Part shown: piece after piece, positions 1-7,097 of the stretch
Layout: each line of letters opens with the position of its first letter
Position numbering within the stretch: the first letter of the stretch is position 1
Assembly (NCBI GenBank): GCA_038734275.1
Contig: JAVYOO010000004.1
Coordinates: 1-64,000, forward strand
Reading direction: 5' to 3'
Origin: Archaeoglobaceae archaeon
GTDB taxonomy: Archaea > Halobacteriota > Archaeoglobi > Archaeoglobales > Archaeoglobaceae
Length of the DNA: 64,000 nucleotides
Position numbers and translations under genes: made by a program
Notes under the pieces: generated by a model
What the model saw: only the letters and a program-made list of their open reading frames with translations
What the model was told of the DNA's origin: nothing
The model's database searches: none

Positions 1-676
1 GTTTTTTAATCGTTGTTGGCATCCCCAAGCGATCGCTTTGCTGAGAGAAGAACTTTCGCATGTGCCTAAGCCCAAGGAAAGAATCCAGTTTTCTGAAACA
101 TCTTCTTATGCTTGTCTCTGGAAATAGTGTTTTACCAGCTATGGACAAATAGCTTTCAAGCCATTGCTTCGCCTCCTCAGAGAAGAAAGTTAAACGCTCT
201 TCATAGTCTTTGGTGATTCTGAAGTCTATGTTTATCATTCGCTCTTCCACATCTACGTTATCTCTTTGCAACTTGTATAGCTCTTCAGCCCTAATTCCTG
301 AGGTTGCAGAGATTAGAATGGCTGTGGTTAACCTTAGCTTCTGCAACTCGCTAAAATTCTGAAGCTTTTTTAAGGTGTTCTGGATTTCCTTCAGCTTTAT
401 AACCTTCTTAAGTCGACGTGGCTTGGATGGAAGATCGATTTTTTCAACAAATGGTGCTTCGATTTCGTTTATATAAATTAATATGTTGTTAAGATTTGTG
501 GAGTATGAACAAAACTCAGAAAATCGCTTCAATCTCAGCTTTAAAGCCTTGACGTAGCGTTTATCCCTTGTCCTTAACTCAACTTGCGAAACAAGATCGT
601 TGATGATCTCCTCATTCCAAGAAACAGAATTAAAAGAAAAGCCGCCGGCGGGGTTTAGATTTTGAAAGTTAAAACC
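1..676 (-). CDS. Tyrosine recombinase (SSV-type integrase) C-terminal fragment, runs off the left edge
   Basis: The reverse strand is open from 676 to the window edge and encodes a tyrosine recombinase catalytic region. A box I arginine is visible in SATSGIRAEEL, and near the edge LRHMRKFFSQ supplies the His-x-x-Arg box, followed by LGMPTTIKK, a stretch typical of archaeal virus and plasmid integrases. The nucleophilic tyrosine would lie beyond position 1. No ATG or GTG lies between the upstream in-frame stop (677-679) and the first conserved residues, so the reading frame has no proper start. That is expected of the IntC half of an integrase gene split by integration. The first codons (about 660-641) read LNPAGG, the frame produced by a tRNA 3' end. 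It may be a dead remnant. Identity as a tyrosine recombinase is firm; IntC status is inferred. Confidence 0.75.
641..660. repeat. GC-rich palindrome resembling a tRNA 3' end (possible old att site)
   Basis: A perfect 10-bp palindrome, CCGCCGGCGG, lies at 642-651 in otherwise AT-rich DNA. Read on the minus strand, the stretch resembles the T-arm and acceptor 3' side of a tRNA (CCCCGC then CGGCGGC), but no matching tRNA 5' half lies next to it. It sits where the integrase fragment begins, the usual place of the attachment core in SSV-type integrase genes. Confidence 0.35.
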
Positions 677-710
677 CTACTTTTTTTATACTTATTTTGA
701 AACTATCTTC

Positions 711-923
711 ATGCTTTACAACTTCGATAGCGACATAGAACGAGAGATAGAAAAGATTCAGAAGTCTTCTATTTGCGATTTAAACAAAGAATTAATCTTT
801 AAATTCTATAATAGGAATAAACCTTTTTCAGAATGGAACGAAGAGGGTATTATCGAAATTCTCGCTTTCTTGGAAAAGAGAGGTTATAAGAAGGAAACAG
901 TTAACGAATACAAGAAAAATTAA
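711..923 (+). pseudogene. Tyrosine recombinase N-terminal (SAM-like) domain remnant
   Basis: These 70 codons resemble the N-terminal DNA-binding domain of archaeal Xer-like recombinases (segments FKFYN, NKPFSEWNEE, KRGYKKETVNEYKKN). The usual helices between FKFYN and NKPFSEW, and the linker after NEYKKN, are missing, and a TAA stops it just before the catalytic domain, which continues in another frame. A TATA-like stretch (about 685-693) lies about 25 bp before the ATG, so the gene probably had a leaderless start here. It reads as the 5' part of a gene broken by internal deletion. A deliberately split two-subunit recombinase cannot be excluded but is less likely. Confidence 0.6.
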
Positions 924-925
924 GG

Positions 926-1753
926 ATGATCGAACTTGAGAGAAATTTAAGAAATAATTTAAGAAATAAGGCTATTTTAGCCTTAGGTTATGAGGGTGGT
1001 TTTAGAACTTCTGAATTGGCGGGAATAAGGATAAAAGATATCGATTTTGACAAGAGAGAAGGGGAACTTAAGGCGAGAGTTAAAGTTTTCGGGAAAACTG
1101 GAGAGAGAGTAGTTCCTTTAAGGATGTCTGTTCCATATCTAAGGGCATGGTTAGAAATGCACCCATTCGGAAATGATCCTGACGCCTATCTATTTTGTAG
1201 TTTGAGTAATAGGAGTTTTGGAGAACCTTTGAAATATGCTAATTTAGCCAAGGTTATAAAGAATTCTGCAAAAAAGGCGGGAATTAAGAAAAGAGTTCAT
1301 CCTTACATATTGAGACATTCAAGAGCTACAGTTTTAGCATTGAGCAGTGTAGGTGAAAGCATAATATCGAAGTATTTAGGTTGGGTTATTGGTAGCGATA
1401 TGCCAAGAGTCTATATCCATCTTGCCAATCGTGATGTGGAAAGGGTGATCCATGAGCTCTATGGACTCGATGGAGAGAGACCTAAGGTGACCAAACCTAT
1501 AAGATGTCCAAGATGTGGAAAGGTGAATGAGCCCACAGCCAAATACTGTAGTCAATGTGCTTTGATACTGGATGAAAAGGAGAGATTAAGATTTGAGATT
1601 GAGGAACCCAATATTACCAAGGAGCTTATAGATTTAGCTATTCGAGATACCGATTTGCTTAAAAAGGCTAAAGAGATGATTGAGTTTCTAAAAGTTTTAA
1701 GGGATAATCCCAATTTGATGAAAGATTTTCTGAGTGTTATAGATAAAAAGTAG
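926..1753 (+). CDS. Tyrosine recombinase catalytic domain with zinc ribbon (5'-truncated integrase)
   Basis: This is a site-specific recombinase catalytic domain with every expected residue present: box I Arg in GGFRTSEL (about residue 27), the beta-hairpin Lys in FGKTGERVV, HPYILRHSRAT for the His/Arg box, LGWVIGS for the Trp position, and the nucleophile Tyr in RVYIHL. A C-terminal zinc ribbon follows (CPRC and CSQC, about residues 189-206), then a helical tail. This layout is common in archaeal chromosomal and plasmid integrases. It begins 2 nt after the stop of the N-terminal remnant and in a different frame, so the ancestral single gene appears split. The catalytic part may still be expressed but would lack most of its DNA-clamp domain. 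Confidence 0.75.
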   Translation: MIELERNLRNNLRNKAILALGYEGGFRTSELAGIRIKDIDFDKREGELKARVKVFGKTGERVVPLRMSVPYLRAWLEMHPFGNDPDAYLFCSLSNRSFGEPLKYANLAKVIKNSAKKAGIKKRVHPYILRHSRATVLALSSVGESIISKYLGWVIGSDMPRVYIHLANRDVERVIHELYGLDGERPKVTKPIRCPRCGKVNEPTAKYCSQCALILDEKERLRFEIEEPNITKELIDLAIRDTDLLKKAKEMIEFLKVLRDNPNLMKDFLSVIDKK

Positions 1754-1795
1754 TCTTGGACATTTTATAAACCTGAGAACTACATCGTCTTTTGA

Positions 1796-2029
1796 ATGGG
1801 TGAATTGGATATTGAAAAGCTCAAGTATCTGATAGTTAATGGTTCACCTTTCATAGCTTCGATTGCCTTGGCTATATTGGATCGTGAGCTATGCGGTAAG
1901 GTTTCCGAGTTCAAGGAGAGAGTCCAAAAAATTATGAAAAAAGAATCGTTTGTTAGTCTGGTCTTATTGTTCTTATTCGGTATAGCGGTTAATATAATGG
2001 TCTTAGGGGATCCTTTTTGTATTGGATGA
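1796..2029 (+). CDS. Small membrane protein, unknown
   Basis: The 77-residue product has a charged helical N-terminal half and one hydrophobic C-terminal segment (about residues 50-72) that should span the membrane. A TATA-like stretch, TTTTATAA, ends about 27 bp before the ATG, compatible with a leaderless transcript. It follows the recombinase inside the integrated-element region. I do not recognise the family. Being a small accessory gene, it could be element cargo or a chance reading frame. Confidence 0.45.
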   Translation: MGELDIEKLKYLIVNGSPFIASIALAILDRELCGKVSEFKERVQKIMKKESFVSLVLLFLFGIAVNIMVLGDPFCIG

Positions 2030-2035
2030 GTTGAT

Positions 2036-2263
2036 TTAGCTCTTGTATTTGATAACACCTTGGCGATTCTTTATTATTAGCTCTCTTACTTTCTTGATGT
2101 CATCCTTTGGGTTGATTGCAAAGAAGGCTTTAAGGATCACGTAAACCACTTCGGACTTCGTTAAATTTAGGTCTTTTGACTGCTCAACTATTGCATTGAT
2201 CCTTTCAATGATGTAGTCATCAACTCTTGTCAAAATTGTATTCTCTCTTTTGAGTTCCATCAT
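2036..2263 (-). CDS. Small ribbon-helix-helix-like DNA-binding protein (putative)
   Basis: The 75-residue product opens with a short beta-like stretch (ENTILTRVDDYIIERINAIV) followed by LTKSEVVYVILKAFF, the spacing typical of CopG/Arc-type ribbon-helix-helix regulators. A strong Shine-Dalgarno, AGGAGG, lies 8 nt before the ATG, which supports expression. The start overlaps the stop of the upstream small frame (ATGATG/TGA), so the two were probably co-translated. Such regulators are common in archaeal plasmids and viruses. The assignment rests on pattern only; the target is unknown. Confidence 0.5.
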   Translation of the reverse strand: MMELKRENTILTRVDDYIIERINAIVEQSKDLNLTKSEVVYVILKAFFAINPKDDIKKVRELIIKNRQGVIKYKS

Positions 2264-2460
2264 ACTTTTTTCCTCCTGCCCTTCTCGGAGCCCATCTTAA
2301 TGTTCTTACGTGATTGATCTATTAAACCTATAATATCTCCTTTCCTTTGATCAAGATACATGAACCCATAGTTCAAAAGTATTTCAATTAAAACCGATCT
2401 GCTTATTTTTATGTCTTTCTGATGGAGTATGCGTAAAAGGGAGTTTATTTTTTGGCACCA
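2260..2460 (-). CDS. Short basic protein upstream of the RHH gene (start unclear, possibly truncated)
   Basis: An open frame of about 66 codons ends in TGA overlapping the next gene's ATG. It encodes LLRILHQKDIKISRSVLIEI and a lysine-rich tail (GSEKGRRKKV). The piece around SRSVLIEILLNYG looks like the second half of a ribbon-helix-helix fold. There is no ATG or GTG before that segment; the first usable codons are TTG at 2376 and ATG at 2361, which would cut into it. Either the 5' end is lost or an unusual start is used. The overlap with the strongly initiated next gene is the main reason to list it. Confidence 0.35.
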   Translation of the reverse strand, partial: WCQKINSLLRILHQKDIKISRSVLIEILLNYGFMYLDQRKGDIIGLIDQSRKNIKMGSEKGRRKKV

Positions 2461-2558
2461 AGTTTTAATTATCTTATTTTACTTTTTTTGTTTAGGAATT
2501 TTAAAAATTCATAATAAACTTTAACTTATCCATTCGCCTATCATGAGTGGGTGAGAAC

Positions 2559-2822
2559 ATGGATTGGAAAGTTAGTTATGAATACCAAAAGTCTTTAAAA
2601 AGTGTTAGCCTAAGCGTTAGGGGAAATTTTGTAAGATTGGACTTTGAGGGTTTCGTTTTAGAGATAGAAAGAGAACTAATGAACCAGATAGCTAATTTTT
2701 GGATAGAAATCAACAGAGAGAGAAATGAGGAAGTGGAGGGTTTGGATTTTGAACAAAGTAAGCCACGGGCGGGATTTGAACCCGCGACCGCTTGCTTACC
2801 AAGCAAGCGCTCTCCCTGCTGA
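2559..2822 (+). pseudogene. SSV-type integrase N-terminal fragment (IntN) ending inside antisense tRNA-Thr
   Basis: The ATG has a GGTGAG ribosome-binding site 3 nt upstream; a GTG 12 nt earlier is a poorer start. About 67 residues of beta-rich sequence (MDWKVSYEYQ, RGNFVRLDFEG) lead into KPRAGFEPATACLP, which is the antisense of the tRNA-Thr 3' half. SSV1 integrase has the same design: a short N-terminal piece, then PGFEPGT encoded by the attachment site in its tRNA. The fragment therefore looks like the IntN half left after an SSV-type element integrated into tRNA-Thr. The matching IntC should lie on the plus strand at the far left end of the element, outside this window, or has been lost. 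Confidence 0.65.
2761..2822. other. Element attachment site (att) within tRNA-Thr
   Basis: The integrase N-terminal frame crosses from element DNA into the 3' half of tRNA-Thr here, so the recombination core must lie inside this overlap. The left copy of the att repeat should lie outside the window if the element is intact. The exact core cannot be fixed without it. Confidence 0.5.
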
Positions 2823-2833
2823 GCTACCGTGGC
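2761..2833 (-). tRNA. tRNA-Thr(GGU)
   Basis: It folds as a cloverleaf: acceptor GCCACGG with CCGTGGC, D-arm TAGCTCAGCAGGGAGAGC, anticodon stem GCTTGC/GCAAGC closing a 7-nt loop TTGGTAA (anticodon GGT), and T-loop GGTTCAAATCC. The discriminator is U. A TTTTTAAATC TATA-like box lies about 30 bp upstream on the minus strand. Its 3' half is the attachment core of the neighbouring element. Confidence 0.95.
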
Positions 2834-2859
2834 CTTTAAAATTTAAGGGGTTCTCAGAT

Positions 2860-5088
2860 TTAAAAATTTTCTATATCGTATTTATCAGCCTCACTATAGG
2901 GAATTGACATCACGAGTCTTATGCGTTTTGCGGTCTTTTTTCCAACTTTTGGCACTTCCATTAGCTCTTCTTCGCTTGCAGTAGCTATTTTTTCTATTGT
3001 TTGGAAATGTTCAAGTAGATTTTTTGCGATCACAGTGCCAACGTTTGATATGGCTGAGACGATGTACTCCTGCTCTTCTTTGAGAGTTCTCTTTGTCTTT
3101 CCATAGTGTTCTACAACTTCCCTTTTCTTATCCTCCTGTTCTCTTCTTGCTATGGCCAAAATAAAGTCTGTAGTTTCTTTTTCATCCTTTGTGAAGATCA
3201 GAGGAATTCCAAAATCAATTACAATGGTTGCAAGTGCTCCCCGAATTGCATTGGGATGCACAGCCCTTCGGTATATGTTTTCACCTTCGATTATTATAAT
3301 AGGTCTCTCATAGGACTTCAGTTTGATAAGCTGTGAGAAAAGTCTGTCGGAAATAAGGCTGTCAACGAAGTCATCTACTGTCTTTCTTTCAATGGCAACC
3401 CTATCGCTCAGTATATAGTCTGCGATTTCGAGATTTTTAACTTCTAAATCCACTCCAGCTTCTTTTAGTAACCTAACGACTTCTGATCGCAACTCTCTTG
3501 AGTCAACTATGATTTTAATTCCTGTTTTTTCGAAGTCCGTTAATTTTGCCTGTGCTTTAGGTTCACCTTTATCGAGCATGGCTTTAATTTCACGAAGCTT
3601 TTCGAACATCAAACGCTCTTTTCTCAGACTTGTATAATAATAGGCCTCATCTCTCGTTCCTTTAGCCATCAAAACCACTATTCTTCCCTTTCTTCCTCTT
3701 CCAGTTCTACCTTTCCTTTGTATTGCTCTTATTTCTGAGGGAATAGCCTCGTAAAATATAACGAGATCAGTTGCCGGAATGTCGAGTCCCTCCTCGCCAA
3801 CAGAAGTTGCAACAAGGACTTTGTAAATTCCCTCTTTGAATTTCTGGAGAACTTCGATTTGTTCTCTCTGTTTCATACCTTTTTCGTTCTCTCTATCTGC
3901 TTGGCCGATGAATTTGACTGCAGGGGCAACTTTCGAAATTTCAGAGACAAGAAAATCTGCAGAATCACGATAGTTCGTGAATACTATTATCCTGGAATCT
4001 TCATTTTCTTCTAATTGTTTTTTAATAACCTCCTTAAGTCTTTCAATTTTTGGGTGTTCTGTTTTTAGCCTCATTGCAAGTAAAAGTGCATCCCTAAAGT
4101 TTGGATCGTTAGCTATACTTTTTGCGGCCTTACTACCACCTTTAGAAGAACTCTCTTTGAGGATCTTGTTAAGATAACTTTTGAAACTCTCAACACTCTG
4201 CGTTTCAATTAGCTCGATTGCATGGGAGAGCTTTAGGATCTCTGCCAAAAGAGAAATGGCCTCATAAAGTTCTGGTCTCTGCTCTTTTCCAAGTTCAGTC
4301 TGGATGAGCTCTTGAATCTCAAGAAGTTCTCTTTTAGAAGCTTTTTCTGGAATCTCTATTCCTATATCCTTCATTCTCCTTAACCTTACCTTCAAACTTG
4401 TTTCAATCTTCTCTTTAATCGCCATTATCTCCTTGGGAACTTCGACCTTAACCCATTCGATCTCTTTTTCGCTTACATATGGCCTGACGTCATCGTCATG
4501 CTCACTTCTGAGCTCTATAGATTCGATGTGCAAATTTTTTACAACTTCTAGAATTCTTTCTGGATCGCTACCCGGTGAAGCTGTGAGGGCCAGAATGAGA
4601 GGTTTTTTTGCTTTTTTAATATATTCTTCTGCAATAAAGACATAGCTGTAATTTCCAACTGCACGATGGGCTTCATCGAAAACAGCGACTACAACATCTT
4701 CTATGCTTATCCTATCTGCGATTAAATCGTTTTCAACCACCTGAGGGGTTGCAACAATAACTTTTGCTATTTCCCACAGCTTTCTTCTTTTTTCTGGCTC
4801 GTCTTCACCACTCAAAGCCACTATTTTGTTCTCCTCTATTTTTAGGGTTCTTCTGAGAAATTCTGCGTGCTGTTCTACGAGTGGTCTGGTTGGAGCAAGA
4901 AATAGCGCTTTGCCGTTCTCATTTAGCAGTCTTGAAGCGATAACCAGTGCTGCCACAGAAGTTTTTCCGAGTCCTGTGGGCAGTATAACAAGTGTATTTT
5001 TAAGCAAGGCATTCATTGCTATTGCAATCTGATATAGCCTTCTTTCGAGAGTCATCTCTTTGATCAGCGGATGAGCAACAAATTCCAC
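2860..5088 (-). CDS. hef: Hef helicase/nuclease (XPF-FANCM family)
   Basis: Archaeal Hef remodels and cuts stalled replication forks; it joins a FANCM-like SF2 helicase to an XPF-type nuclease. The 742-residue protein has Walker A PTGLGKTS (37-44), FDEAH, the SAT-equivalent LTASPG and the motif VI region IQRKGRTGR. The nuclease domain follows, with VDSRELRSEVV and IERKTVDDFV as the ERKxxxD active site, then a tandem helix-hairpin-helix tail (VGTVIAKNLLEHF and VPKVGKKTAKRI) that binds branched DNA. Length and domain order are normal and nothing is missing. It stands alone, tail-to-head with tRNA-Thr. Confidence 0.96.
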   Translation of the reverse strand: MEFVAHPLIKEMTLERRLYQIAIAMNALLKNTLVILPTGLGKTSVAALVIASRLLNENGKALFLAPTRPLVEQHAEFLRRTLKIEENKIVALSGEDEPEKRRKLWEIAKVIVATPQVVENDLIADRISIEDVVVAVFDEAHRAVGNYSYVFIAEEYIKKAKKPLILALTASPGSDPERILEVVKNLHIESIELRSEHDDDVRPYVSEKEIEWVKVEVPKEIMAIKEKIETSLKVRLRRMKDIGIEIPEKASKRELLEIQELIQTELGKEQRPELYEAISLLAEILKLSHAIELIETQSVESFKSYLNKILKESSSKGGSKAAKSIANDPNFRDALLLAMRLKTEHPKIERLKEVIKKQLEENEDSRIIVFTNYRDSADFLVSEISKVAPAVKFIGQADRENEKGMKQREQIEVLQKFKEGIYKVLVATSVGEEGLDIPATDLVIFYEAIPSEIRAIQRKGRTGRGRKGRIVVLMAKGTRDEAYYYTSLRKERLMFEKLREIKAMLDKGEPKAQAKLTDFEKTGIKIIVDSRELRSEVVRLLKEAGVDLEVKNLEIADYILSDRVAIERKTVDDFVDSLISDRLFSQLIKLKSYERPIIIIEGENIYRRAVHPNAIRGALATIVIDFGIPLIFTKDEKETTDFILAIARREQEDKKREVVEHYGKTKRTLKEEQEYIVSAISNVGTVIAKNLLEHFQTIEKIATASEEELMEVPKVGKKTAKRIRLVMSIPYSEADKYDIENF

Positions 5089-5198
5089 AAGTTCTCATTG
5101 ACATTTATCAAATAAATCGTTTACCCTTGAATCGCCCAGCTCCGTTGAATTCTCGGATTAATAAAAAAGTATAAATAGTCATAAGTTTAAAGAAAGAC

Positions 5199-5531
5199 AT
5201 GCTTAGCTGGAGAGAAATGCTCAGAGAGGTTGTTCTTTCGATCGTAATGGTTTTCTCTGCAGCGGCTCTCGTCTATCAGTGGCTGTCGATGTATAATCGA
5301 TTTGAACCAACTCTCGTTTTTCTCGCTGCACTACTTATGACAAGCTTGGCAATGTTATTAATTACCGTAGAAATGAGAATGAGAGAAATGACTGAAGAAT
5401 TCCAGAGTGTTAAAAGAACTATTGTAATAAGCTCAGATGAACTCGAAGATAGGATCTCGAGAGCAATTAGACCCGAATTGAGGGAGCTTGGAGAGAGGAT
5501 AGATGCTTTACAGAGAAAACTATTTAGATAA
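5199..5531 (+). CDS. Two-TM membrane protein with coiled-coil tail, unknown
   Basis: The 110-residue product has two hydrophobic segments (about 10-30 and 36-57) followed by a charged heptad-like helix rich in Glu and Arg (MRMREMTEEFQSVKR and RPELRELGERIDALQRK). It should be a small inner-membrane anchor with a cytoplasmic coiled coil. It lies just before aIF1A on the same strand. I do not recognise a characterised family. Confidence 0.65.
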   Translation: MLSWREMLREVVLSIVMVFSAAALVYQWLSMYNRFEPTLVFLAALLMTSLAMLLITVEMRMREMTEEFQSVKRTIVISSDELEDRISRAIRPELRELGERIDALQRKLFR

Positions 5532-5573
5532 ACTATTTAAGCCATTCCACTTTCTTATCTTGGAGGTGTCGCT

Positions 5574-5864
5574 CTGGGGGAGGAGGAAGTAATAAGAGTA
5601 AAACTTCCAGACAAACGTAAAGGCGAAATGTTTGGTATTGTCACTTCAATGCTTGGTGCGGGACATATCAAGGTAAGATGTGAAGATGGTGTTGAAAGGC
5701 TGGGAAGGATTCCGGGTAAAATGAGAAAGAAGATCTGGATTAAAGAAGGAGACGTTGTAATAGTAGTTCCTTGGCCGTTTCAGAAGGATCGTGCAGATAT
5801 AATCTGGCGCTACACAAACCCACAGGTTGAATGGCTTGAAAGAAGAGGCTATTTAAAATTTTAA
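5574..5864 (+). CDS. eif1A: Translation initiation factor aIF1A (likely CTG start)
   Basis: aIF1A is an OB-fold factor that binds the A site of the small ribosomal subunit during initiation. The family core is clear: [34 protein letters not shown] and GDVVIVVPW. The conserved N-terminal segment [17 protein letters not shown] lies upstream of the first in-frame ATG (5628) and would be lost if translation began there. In that frame there is no ATG, GTG or TTG back to the TAA that closes it. A strong Shine-Dalgarno GGAGGTG (5562-5568) lies 5 nt before CTG 5574, giving a normal 96-residue protein. I chose CTG on that basis; a sequence error is the alternative. Confidence 0.85.
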   Translation: MGEEEVIRVKLPDKRKGEMFGIVTSMLGAGHIKVRCEDGVERLGRIPGKMRKKIWIKEGDVVIVVPWPFQKDRADIIWRYTNPQVEWLERRGYLKF

Positions 5865-5873
5865 ATAAAAATT

Positions 5874-6989
5874 TTAAGATGTTTTACCCTTTCCGTATTC
5901 TTTTGCAAGCTTTTCAATCTGCTCTTTTGTCAAAGGTTCTGCACAGCAGATCTGCATAACATCGGACTCACTCTTTACATAAGTCCAGTTCCACGGTTCA
6001 GGCTTTACGGGATTTGAAGGGTCCCCAATGTAGGTGATATAGTCAAATTTAAGAGCCGACTTCCAGTCTTCGGGCAGAGGAACGACTCCTCGAATTATTG
6101 AAAGGCTCTTGTTGGTTTCGTTCCATCTGGTCATCACTATATTCCCGGTGGCAAGATAGTTTTTGATGATCTCATTTCCATGGCACTCATCACATTTCTT
6201 TGCCTTCTCGCTGATAGAGTGTGAGTAGAACGGCTGTATTGTTACGAAGGTCTTATTGTGATACACTGCAGTCATGAAATTTGCAGGATACACTTTACCG
6301 TTGTAGTTAACAAGTATTTCGAATCCGGCGAATGGTCGAAAAGCTCTTTTCTGATGCTTTTCAGCGCTATCGAGATGGCAGTTGTAACAGGCTATGACTG
6401 TAGTTTGATGGCAGGAAGTGCAGTAAACCTTTCCATGCAGATTATGAACAGCACTACCGTTGTATTGATGGCAATCCGTGCACTCAACTCTTGTCTCTCT
6501 TTTTAGTAGAGTAGGATAATGATTTCCATCCCCCATCACATCTTCTTTGCTGTGACAGTCCATACAACCCATTCCTCTATGAACATCACTGAGATTAAGC
6601 ACTGCAATCTCAGTTCTCTGCCTTGCGTGGCATTCTAAACATCTTGAATCGTTCACTTTGTCTCCCGGAGTTATATGACAGTCGTAGCAGTCTGGAGTGT
6701 AAGTTTCAGTTGAAATCGGATCACCGTTCGCCTTTGTGTTTGCATGACACTTAATGCAACCAAAATCGTCTATGGGCTTTCCTGTTATCAGCTCCGCTCC
6801 TCCATGTTCTGCAGAATAGAATGTTATTTTTCCTTGCCTTGTATAATGCAAACTTGTGTAAAAGTTTTTATTCCAGTCTACTTTTGCTTCAGGGACAGTT
6901 TCAGGAACTATCGATGGCTGAGAACAGCCAAGAAATAATATAACCCCGACGATCATACCCATTAACAGGAGCAGACTTGCAAATCTCAT
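5874..6989 (-). CDS. Octaheme c-type cytochrome lipoprotein
   Basis: The 371-residue protein starts with a lipoprotein signal (hydrophobic run ending FLGC, cysteine about residue 22), so it should be anchored outside the cell membrane. It carries eight CxxCH heme sites: CIKCH, CYDCH, CLECH, CMDCH, CTDCH, CTSCH, CYNCH and CDECH. The first seven are closely spaced and the eighth lies after a roughly 70-residue spacer. Such proteins carry electrons to or from extracellular or membrane partners in Archaeoglobales. No cytochrome maturation or quinone-oxidoreductase gene is adjacent, so the partner is unknown. It is not a recognisable nitrite or hydroxylamine reductase, because no catalytic heme variant is seen. 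Confidence 0.9.
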   Translation of the reverse strand: MRFASLLLLMGMIVGVILFLGCSQPSIVPETVPEAKVDWNKNFYTSLHYTRQGKITFYSAEHGGAELITGKPIDDFGCIKCHANTKANGDPISTETYTPDCYDCHITPGDKVNDSRCLECHARQRTEIAVLNLSDVHRGMGCMDCHSKEDVMGDGNHYPTLLKRETRVECTDCHQYNGSAVHNLHGKVYCTSCHQTTVIACYNCHLDSAEKHQKRAFRPFAGFEILVNYNGKVYPANFMTAVYHNKTFVTIQPFYSHSISEKAKKCDECHGNEIIKNYLATGNIVMTRWNETNKSLSIIRGVVPLPEDWKSALKFDYITYIGDPSNPVKPEPWNWTYVKSESDVMQICCAEPLTKEQIEKLAKEYGKGKTS

Positions 6990-7097
6990 GTTAAAACTGA
7001 ATGTGTTTTTTAGTTATAAATCTTTCCCAGTTTTGAACTTGTATGAAATCGAAGAGTAGACAGCAAAAAAGATATGCAATGGTTCAGCTAAGTAAGC

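Noticed and set aside
2725-2907. 60-codon plus-strand frame with GRDLNPRPLAYQASALPAE
   Set aside because: It is the antisense of tRNA-Thr in another frame, a well-known false peptide.
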